DNA from: DATLGB01 sp038318085
GTDB lineage: Bacteria; Actinomycetota; Thermoleophilia; Solirubrobacterales; Solirubrobacteraceae
Direction: 5' to 3'
Length of the DNA stretch: 20,079 bases
Assembly: GCA_038318085.1 (NCBI GenBank)
Contig: JBBQBV010000059.1
Coordinates: forward strand, 1 to 20,079
Shown here: piece after piece, positions 14,325 to 20,079 of the stretch
Layout: the number at the start of each line of letters is the position of its first letter
Position numbering within the stretch: the first letter of the stretch is position 1
Made by a program: the position numbers and the translations under genes
The notes under the pieces: model-generated
What the model was told of the DNA's origin: nothing
The model's database searches: none
The model's input: only the letters and a program-made list of their open reading frames with translations

Positions 14325-14846
14325 CTAGCCCGCGAGCTTGCGCAGGGCCTCGATCTCGCCGCTGAACTCCTCGATCGCCGCCTCCAGGCCCGCGCGGCGG
14401 CCCTCCGTGGCGCCCTCCTCGTCCTCGAGCCCCCTGGCTGCCGCGTCGAGCGCCGCCGCGAGGTCTTGGTCGCCTGCGGCGGCGCGCTTGACCGCCTCGT
14501 CGCCGAGCCCCTCGGCGGTGCGCTCGCGCTCGGCGCGAGCCTCGCGCTCGAGCAGCGCCGCCTCGTCTCGCAGCGCGACCAGCGTGCCGGTGAGCGCCGT
14601 CGCGATCCCCGCGACGCCGTCGCGCACGCTGTCGTCGAGCGAGAGCTCCGCGCGCGCCGGGATCTCGGGGACGTCGGGGATCGTCAAGACCGTGCCGGGC
14701 ACGAGTGAGGAGAGATCGACGTGCGGGTTGGCCTCGGCCAGCGCCTTGCTCGCGCGCCGCGCGACCGCGGTTGACACGCGCCCGTCGAACAGCCGCGAGC
14801 GCAGCTCGCTGAAGTTGTTCTCGCTGCCGACGACGAGCACACCCAT
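14325..14846 (-). CDS. LysM-like tail/baseplate protein with acidic helical tail
   Basis: A 173-aa protein. The N-terminal ~60 residues resemble the LysM/tail-protein-X module of phage tails and contractile injection systems: AEANPHVDLSSLVPGTVLTIPDVPEI has the module's NPH...L.PGTVL.IP pattern. The remaining ~110 residues are rich in Ala, Glu, Arg and Leu and should form a long helical or coiled-coil segment. LysM proteins in these systems link the inner tube or hub to the baseplate. The start is ATG with GGAGGT 5 nt upstream, and it follows the beta-helix gene by 23 nt. No signal peptide is seen. The assignment to a tail role rests on both the module and the neighbours. Confidence 0.75.
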   Translation of the reverse strand: MGVLVVGSENNFSELRSRLFDGRVSTAVARRASKALAEANPHVDLSSLVPGTVLTIPDVPEIPARAELSLDDSVRDGVAGIATALTGTLVALRDEAALLEREARAERERTAEGLGDEAVKRAAAGDQDLAAALDAAARGLEDEEGATEGRRAGLEAAIEEFSGEIEALRKLAG

Positions 14847-14869
14847 TGCTTACCTCCAGGCCGCGCCGG

Positions 14870-17800
14870 TCACGGCACGTTCGGGTTCAGTGGTTGCCAG
14901 GGCCCCGGCAGGCCGGCGCCCGGGCCGCCGAGGTGGGTTCCGGCGGGAGCCAGGTTGCCGACGGCGGCGAACGTGTTCTCGTCGGTTTCGAGGATGATCA
15001 TCGAATCGCCGCCGCTGACGCGGTTTGTGGACGCCGTGATGGCCCGCGCTCGCAGCACGACGGCCTGCACGTCACCCTCGGTGTGGGTGCAGTGGTTGGC
15101 GTCGGCGACGACGTCTGCTCGCACCCGCACGAGGCAGGTCGGCAGCCGTCCGCCGCCCTGCAGGACGTTCGCGGACACGGTCGCGCTCTCGCGCCGCGGC
15201 GGCACGAACGCCGCCCAGTCGCCGTTGAGCACGAGCGCGCCCCTGGCGGTCTCGATGACGGCCTGCTGCGGGGCGATCGCGAGGAGCTCGGCACCCGCGG
15301 ACTGGATAAGCAGCGCGTGCCAGCCGCCGTCGCCCTGCGGGATCACCGTAGGCCGGACGGCGTTCTGCGACGCGACGACGTGGTCAAACGGCCCGACGGC
15401 GAGGATGCCGACGCCGAGGCCGAGAAAGCCGTCGCGCGGGCCGACGTCGGCGACCTCGTTGCCGCTGACGCGGACGTCGCCGCAGGCGATGACCGCGATC
15501 GCGGCGCGCATACGCGCCTCGTGCAGCTCGCGGGCGACGCCCACGACGGTGTTGCCCGTGATCGCCGCGGTCTCCGTGCGCGCGACGAGGATCCCGAACG
15601 CCGCGCGGTCTCCGGACTCGTCGGTCGCCACGTCCAGCAGCTCGTTGTCGTCGATCGCGACGTGCTCGGCCGAGCCCTTGTCCAGCATCGCGATGCCCGC
15701 GCCGACGCCGGTCAGGACGTTGTGCTTGACCATGAGCGTGCTGACCGGCGTGCGCAGCGCGATCGCCGTGCCCGCGCGGTCGTGGACGCGGTTGGCGAGG
15801 ATCCGGACATGGCCGGGGGCGGTCGGTAGCGCGCCCGGCGCGACGACGATCCCGTCGCCCGCGCCCTTCCCGTCCTTCCCCCGGCCGGCGATCACGTTGC
15901 CCTCGACGGCGGCGTCGGAGCCCGTGACGATGCCCGGGCCCTCGTTGGCGATCTTGTTGCGCGCGATCTCGAGCGTGCCGCCGGGGCGCACCGCGCCGTT
16001 GGCGATGATGGCACCGGCTTCCCCGCCGAGCAGGTCGTTGCCGGTGATGCGGCAGGCGTACATGTACAGCGAGCGGCCGCCGATGTCGATCCCGCTCTTC
16101 ACGCCGGCGACGACGTTGTCCTCGATCCGCAGGCCGGCGGCCATCAGCCCCGCCTTCTCGTCGCCGGCGCCCGCCTGGATCCCGGTCCGGCCGATGAGGA
16201 TGTTGCGCCGCAGCGCCACGAGCATCCCGACGCCGGACAGCTCGACGGCCGAGCCGGCGCCGCCGTGGGCGTCGGCGTCGGCGTCGTAGGACAGCACGAC
16301 GAGATCCTGCAGCGTCGTGGCGACGACGCTGCGCATGCGGATCCCGGCCGCCGCAGCCGCGCCGCTGACGATCGCCAGGTTCTCGATCACGATCTCGACC
16401 GAACGCGTCACGCGGATCGCTGTGCCGCGCGCGACGAGCACCGTCGCCGTACCCTGCCCGCGGATGCGCACCGAGCGCGCCTGGTCGATCGTCACGCCAT
16501 CGCCGAGGTCGTAGACGCCCGCCGCGACACAGATGGTGCCCCCGGTCGTGCGCACCTGCTCGATCGCCTCCTGGAGCGTGATGCCGTCCGGATCGGTGGT
16601 CACGCAGACGGTGCACGCACAGTCGTCGCCGGCGGTCTGCGTGGGCGGCCACAGGCGCCGGCAGTCGGTGTCTGCGTCGGGGAAGCTCACGACGGCCAGC
16701 CGCGCGTAGTGGTGGTGCACGCCGTGCGGCGACGCGTCGGTGAGGGTCTCCAGCGACGTGTCGGCGGTGCGCGCGGCGAAGATCCAGTGGTCGCCCGGGC
16801 GAAACGCGCCCGAGGCGCCGGGGGCGAGCTTGAACGACACGGCCACGCCGTGCTCGAGGACGACCTTCGTCAACGCGCTCGGCGGGACTGTGATGACCCC
16901 GGTCGAGCCGACGGCGTCGAGATCGACGAGCTCGACGCCTGACGCGTTGCGGACGATCTTCGACTGGTCCCAGCGGCGCGCGCGCAGGTGGCGCGCCGCT
17001 GCCTGCTGGGCGTCGGCGGGCTGGAGGTCGGCCGGGAGCGCGTCCGCGAACGCGATCGCCCGCGCCGTGTCGTCGACGGTGACCTGGCGCATGACCCCGG
17101 GCCGCTGTCCGAGCTCGTACCGGTCGTCGAGGATCTCGACCCAGTCGCCGGTGGAGAAGCTGAGGGTGTCGTCGGGACCCAGCGACGCCAGCCGCAGAAC
17201 CGTGGACGAGACCATCTCGACGACCGGCTGGGCGACCGAGGCCTGGTCGCGCGACCACTTGAAGGTCGCCGTGCCGGGAGCCCCGCCTTCGTGGACCTCG
17301 ACGCGGTAGGTCTGGTTCTCGAGGCCGCGGTAGCCGCCGGCCGGTGGCAGCGCGCACGGATCGTCCTCGTCGTCGACCTTGACCGTGCCGGTGCTGAGCC
17401 GCCCCGCCGAAGGGCTGACGATGTCCAGCCAGCCCGGGACGTCCTCGTCGTCGGTGGCGCACGTCGTGGTCGTCGGGACGTCCGGGAGCACGCGCACCTG
17501 CCACACGGTCTGCGTGCGCGCGGTCGTGTCCACGCCGACGGCCACCTCGATGAGACCGGGATCCTGCAGATGCGTGAGCTCGCGTTGCCAGACGTCGAGG
17601 TAGACGAGGTGCGGGCCCCCGGCCGGCAGGGCGTCCGGGGTCGGCCAGTAGGGCTGCCCGTCGTACGGCGTGTCGGCGGTGCCGGTGCGCTCGGACAGGA
17701 GGGGATCGAACGCGGTAGGGTCGCTGCCGTGGTTCTCGGCGACCAGGCCGTCGACGTACATCCGCCCGCGGCCGATCGAGAGCGCGCCCCCGAGGGCGGA

Positions 17801-18025
17801 GACGCGGAAGGCGTCGGGCGTCAGACGCGGCACCCAGGCGACCCCCTGGCGCTGGGCATCGGGCCCGTACGAGGTGAGGTCGCAGGTCGCGGCCCGCAGC
17901 CGCCGGTCGAGCATCGCCACGTACTCGTTGAAGTCGCCGTCGAGCAGCAGCCTGCCCTGCTGCAACACGACGCCTGAGAAGTCCTCGAGGGGATCAAACC
18001 TCACTCGGCTGACGTCGGCACCCAT
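14870..18025 (-). CDS. DUF6519-type tail-associated protein with right-handed beta-helix
   Basis: A 1051-aa protein. The N-terminal ~400 residues match the DUF6519-type region seen in phage-tail-like clusters (SRVRFDPLEDFSGVVLQQGR, LLDGDFNEYVAMLDRRLR, VYLDVWQRELTHLQDPGLIE, FKWSRDQASV). A Cys-rich linker CACTVC (residues 469-474, with Cys455 nearby) leads into a parallel beta-helix (about 485-1020), recognised from short repeated strands with N-ladder turns (RRNILIG, IEDNVVAG, ITGNDLLGG, VEGNVIAG, ILANRVHD, ISGN-like repeats). Such helices serve as receptor-binding or fibre tips, or as carbohydrate-active domains; no catalytic residues are assigned. The ATG at 18023-18025 has AAAGGAGA 6 nt upstream and lies 22 nt after the stop of the tail protein gene. 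No secretion signal is present, as expected for a particle component. Confidence 0.85.
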   Translation of the reverse strand: MGADVSRVRFDPLEDFSGVVLQQGRLLLDGDFNEYVAMLDRRLRAATCDLTSYGPDAQRQGVAWVPRLTPDAFRVSALGGALSIGRGRMYVDGLVAENHGSDPTAFDPLLSERTGTADTPYDGQPYWPTPDALPAGGPHLVYLDVWQRELTHLQDPGLIEVAVGVDTTARTQTVWQVRVLPDVPTTTTCATDDEDVPGWLDIVSPSAGRLSTGTVKVDDEDDPCALPPAGGYRGLENQTYRVEVHEGGAPGTATFKWSRDQASVAQPVVEMVSSTVLRLASLGPDDTLSFSTGDWVEILDDRYELGQRPGVMRQVTVDDTARAIAFADALPADLQPADAQQAAARHLRARRWDQSKIVRNASGVELVDLDAVGSTGVITVPPSALTKVVLEHGVAVSFKLAPGASGAFRPGDHWIFAARTADTSLETLTDASPHGVHHHYARLAVVSFPDADTDCRRLWPPTQTAGDDCACTVCVTTDPDGITLQEAIEQVRTTGGTICVAAGVYDLGDGVTIDQARSVRIRGQGTATVLVARGTAIRVTRSVEIVIENLAIVSGAAAAAGIRMRSVVATTLQDLVVLSYDADADAHGGAGSAVELSGVGMLVALRRNILIGRTGIQAGAGDEKAGLMAAGLRIEDNVVAGVKSGIDIGGRSLYMYACRITGNDLLGGEAGAIIANGAVRPGGTLEIARNKIANEGPGIVTGSDAAVEGNVIAGRGKDGKGAGDGIVVAPGALPTAPGHVRILANRVHDRAGTAIALRTPVSTLMVKHNVLTGVGAGIAMLDKGSAEHVAIDDNELLDVATDESGDRAAFGILVARTETAAITGNTVVGVARELHEARMRAAIAVIACGDVRVSGNEVADVGPRDGFLGLGVGILAVGPFDHVVASQNAVRPTVIPQGDGGWHALLIQSAGAELLAIAPQQAVIETARGALVLNGDWAAFVPPRRESATVSANVLQGGGRLPTCLVRVRADVVADANHCTHTEGDVQAVVLRARAITASTNRVSGGDSMIILETDENTFAAVGNLAPAGTHLGGPGAGLPGPWQPLNPNVP

Positions 18026-18030
18026 GGGTG

Positions 18031-18038
18031 TCTCCTTT
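18031..18038 (-). promoter_or_regulatory. Ribosome binding site of the beta-helix gene
   Basis: AAAGGAGA on the minus strand, 5-6 nt from the ATG at 18023-18025. It decides this start over an open frame that continues 40 codons upstream into the preceding gene. Confidence 0.65.
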
Positions 18039-18047
18039 CTCGGTCCA

Positions 18048-20079
18048 TCACGTGGCGTAGAAGAAGCCGGCTTCGAGCCCGTAACGGAGGTACTCGTCGA
18101 GGCGGAGCCGTAGGTTGGTCTCGCGCTGCGGCTGGTGCAGCCCATGGGTCGCGCCCATCTCGCTCTCGTCGTCCGCGCCGGTGCGCACGGCGGTGTGCGT
18201 GCAGCGACGCAGCTGGGCGTAGCCGGGGTCGCCGTAGCGCATGGACGTGAACTGCGGGCGGTGGGCCGGGTCGCTTCCGGCGCACTGGAAGCGGGGGGGC
18301 GTCCGGGAGCCGGGCGGGACGTATGAGAAGCGCATGCAGCCGACCTGCCGGCGTAGCGACCAGACCGGGGCGGGCCACGGGTCCGGCCCCGGCGTCGCCG
18401 GCCGCGCGAGCAGGATCGAGTTCGAGACGTCCAGGCGCTCGGCGTGGACCTTGCCGAGGACCGTGCACGCTTCGAGCGTCAGATGACCGCCGGGGGTGAG
18501 ACCGTCGCCGGTCGGCCGATCGGCAGCGGCCGATACCGTGCGTAGGCCGCCTGCGATCGGCGGCCGGCCGCAGAAGGCGATCTCGCTCTCGCCGCCCGCG
18601 TCGACGACGCAGTCGCTCGCGCTGACCTCGGCGCCGTCGACCGCGACGATCGGGCCGGTGAGGCAGTGCTCGAGCCTGACGGTGGTGAACGGGTGCAGCA
18701 CGATCAGGCTGGCGGCGCCGAGGGCTGCGGGCGCCCCGCCGCTCGTGCGGGTCAGCCCCGGGACGAGCGTGCAGTGACGCAGGACGACCGTGCGCGGCTC
18801 GCTGTCGGCCGCCTCCTCGATGACCAGCGGCGCCCCAGCGATCATCAGGCCGTCCAGCACGACGGTGCTATCCGGGGCCAGCGCGAGCTTCGTCTGGTCG
18901 CCGCGCGCCAGGAAGGGGCGCTGGTGGCCGGCGGCGCGCAGCACCGTCTTGGTGTCCGCAGCCCCCGCGAGCGGCGCCGTCACGGAGATCGTCGCGGGCG
19001 CGACATAGCGCTGGCTGTCGTCGATCTGGACGCCGCCGCCGCCGGCGACGCTGGCAAGCGGAGGTCCGAGGGTGGCGCCGCCGGAGACCGAGACGACCTG
19101 CGTCAGCTCGTCCCGGGAGCCCGTGCGGTCGTATCCGCCGCCGCCCGCCGCCAGTGCCGAGCCGTAGTGGAAGGTCGCGAGGCGTGTCTCGCCGGCCGGA
19201 GCGGCATCGCCGAAGGCGACGCGCCCGAGGACGGGGTCGACCACGACGAACGCGTCACCTGGCTGGGGCTCGTGGGCCCACGTGCCGGGCGCAGCGGGAT
19301 CGTCGGCGAGGCTGCAGACGCGGACGTCACCGGACGCGAGCGCAGTCACGCCGATCGCGGTCTGGCGCTCGAGCAGGAGCGAGCGGCCGGCGCCGTAGAG
19401 CTCGGCCTCGTGCGCGTCCAGCCAGCGGGTGGTCAGCGGCAGCGGCACGTCGAACGGCTCGGCGATGTGCGTGATCTCCTCCTCGGTCCGCGCCGCGGCG
19501 AAGATCTGGCGGTCCGCGCCGAGCGGGTCGAAGCGGAAGCGGCGGCCGGAGGCGTCGGCGGCGACGAGCGGCGCGCGCGGCACCCGCAGAGCCTGCACCC
19601 GCCACAGGAAGATGCCGACGTTGCGGATGTTGTAGCGGCCCGTGCGGGAGCTGATCGTGCGCATCTCGGCGGTGTGCGAGAGGTCGTCGAAGGCGCCGGC
19701 CTGAAAGCGCCCGCCCAGTTCCAGGCGCCCGGCGTCGCGCAGGCCCGCGGTGCCCGCGGCCTGCGGCCGGATGTGGTTCATGTACTGCGTGGTGACGAGC
19801 AGCTCGAAGAACTCGACGGCGCGCGCAGGCCAGCCGGTGACGTCGCGGGCGAGCTGCTCGAGCATCGAGGCGGTGCCCTTGCGGCGGCGGTAGCGGATCG
19901 TGTTGGCGACCTCGGCGCGCGGTGAGGCCACGCGCGGTACCACGCCGTGCAGCGCCCGGTAGCCGATCAGGTCGCCGATGTACGGCGCGACCCAGTCCGC
20001 GCAGGTCTCGACGAACTGGTCGTCGTACAGCTGCTCGAGGCTCTCGGCGATCGCGTTGACCTGATCGGTGATGACCTCG
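18048..20079 (-). CDS. Phage-tail-like protein: P2 I-like N-terminus plus beta-helix, 5' end beyond window
   Basis: 676 residues are visible; the start lies right of the window, probably by only a few dozen codons. The beginning (LEQLYDDQFVETCADWVAPY, GDLIGYRALHG, RRRKGTASMLEQLARDVTGW) resembles tail protein I-like baseplate components of contractile injection systems. A linker follows with DPVLGRVAFGDAAPAGE, then GGGGYDRTGS, then a beta-strand-rich, pectin-lyase-like region (about residues 280-540: VVLDGLMIAGAP, VVLRHCTLVPG, VRLEHCLTGPI, LTLEACTVLG, LDVSNSILLA). A conserved-looking C-terminus follows: CMRFSYVPPGSRTPPRFQC, QFTSMRYGDPGYAQLRRC, GADDESEMGA and NLRLRLDEYLRYGLEAGFFY. It is followed after 22 nt by the DUF6519-type gene, forming an operon. 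Confidence 0.85.
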   Translation of the reverse strand, partial: EVITDQVNAIAESLEQLYDDQFVETCADWVAPYIGDLIGYRALHGVVPRVASPRAEVANTIRYRRRKGTASMLEQLARDVTGWPARAVEFFELLVTTQYMNHIRPQAAGTAGLRDAGRLELGGRFQAGAFDDLSHTAEMRTISSRTGRYNIRNVGIFLWRVQALRVPRAPLVAADASGRRFRFDPLGADRQIFAAARTEEEITHIAEPFDVPLPLTTRWLDAHEAELYGAGRSLLLERQTAIGVTALASGDVRVCSLADDPAAPGTWAHEPQPGDAFVVVDPVLGRVAFGDAAPAGETRLATFHYGSALAAGGGGYDRTGSRDELTQVVSVSGGATLGPPLASVAGGGGVQIDDSQRYVAPATISVTAPLAGAADTKTVLRAAGHQRPFLARGDQTKLALAPDSTVVLDGLMIAGAPLVIEEAADSEPRTVVLRHCTLVPGLTRTSGGAPAALGAASLIVLHPFTTVRLEHCLTGPIVAVDGAEVSASDCVVDAGGESEIAFCGRPPIAGGLRTVSAAADRPTGDGLTPGGHLTLEACTVLGKVHAERLDVSNSILLARPATPGPDPWPAPVWSLRRQVGCMRFSYVPPGSRTPPRFQCAGSDPAHRPQFTSMRYGDPGYAQLRRCTHTAVRTGADDESEMGATHGLHQPQRETNLRLRLDEYLRYGLEAGFFYAT

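Noticed and set aside
16262..16290. Short GCGTCG tandem repeat
   Set aside because: It encodes an Asp-Ala run (DADADA) in the beta-helix protein; ordinary codon repetition.
15384..17504. 706-aa minus-strand open frame
   Set aside because: Out-of-frame shadow of the DUF6519/beta-helix gene, almost entirely Arg/Gly/Asp/His.

Overview
The window is very GC-rich, densely packed chromosomal DNA from an actinobacterium. Protein character (Solirubrobacter/Conexibacter-like RNase HII, DprA and ComM sequences) suggests class Thermoleophilia, order Solirubrobacterales; that placement is inference from recalled family resemblance, not a search. No gap between genes exceeds about 135 bases, and I found no tRNA, rRNA, CRISPR array or transposase.

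Left part (1-11231) is mostly housekeeping. On the minus strand, reading right to left: ffh; the conserved translation/secretion operon rpsP-khpA-rimM-trmD-rplS-lepB-rnhB; a second operon yraN-comM-dprA (DNA uptake/recombination type); thiD; then an 83-aa gene, a 209-aa membrane-anchored gene and the start of ilvD, which runs off the left edge. A patatin-like lipase gene is divergent from ffh on the plus strand, with a large inverted repeat in the shared intergenic region.

Right part (11272-20079) is an accessory, phage-tail-like locus, all on the minus strand: a 5'-truncated tail protein (P2 I-like N-terminus, beta-helix-like middle, conserved C-terminus), a 1051-aa DUF6519-type protein with a long right-handed beta-helix, a 173-aa LysM-like protein with an acidic helical tail, a PIG-L (LmbE-like) deacetylase, and a 722-aa protein of unknown function with two C-terminal membrane segments. 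The first three resemble baseplate/fibre genes of contractile injection systems; the last two may be membrane or glycan-modifying partners. Sheath, tube and ATPase genes are not in the window and should lie to the right if the system is complete.

Two expression patterns recur. Genes that begin transcription units (patatin, ffh, yraN, thiD, PIG-L) have a TANNNT -10 box 6-8 nt before the start codon and no Shine-Dalgarno, as expected for leaderless mRNAs. Several operon-internal genes (comM, the beta-helix gene, the LysM gene, the 722-aa gene) have clear Shine-Dalgarno sites. comM appears to start at a CTG codon directly abutting the yraN stop.
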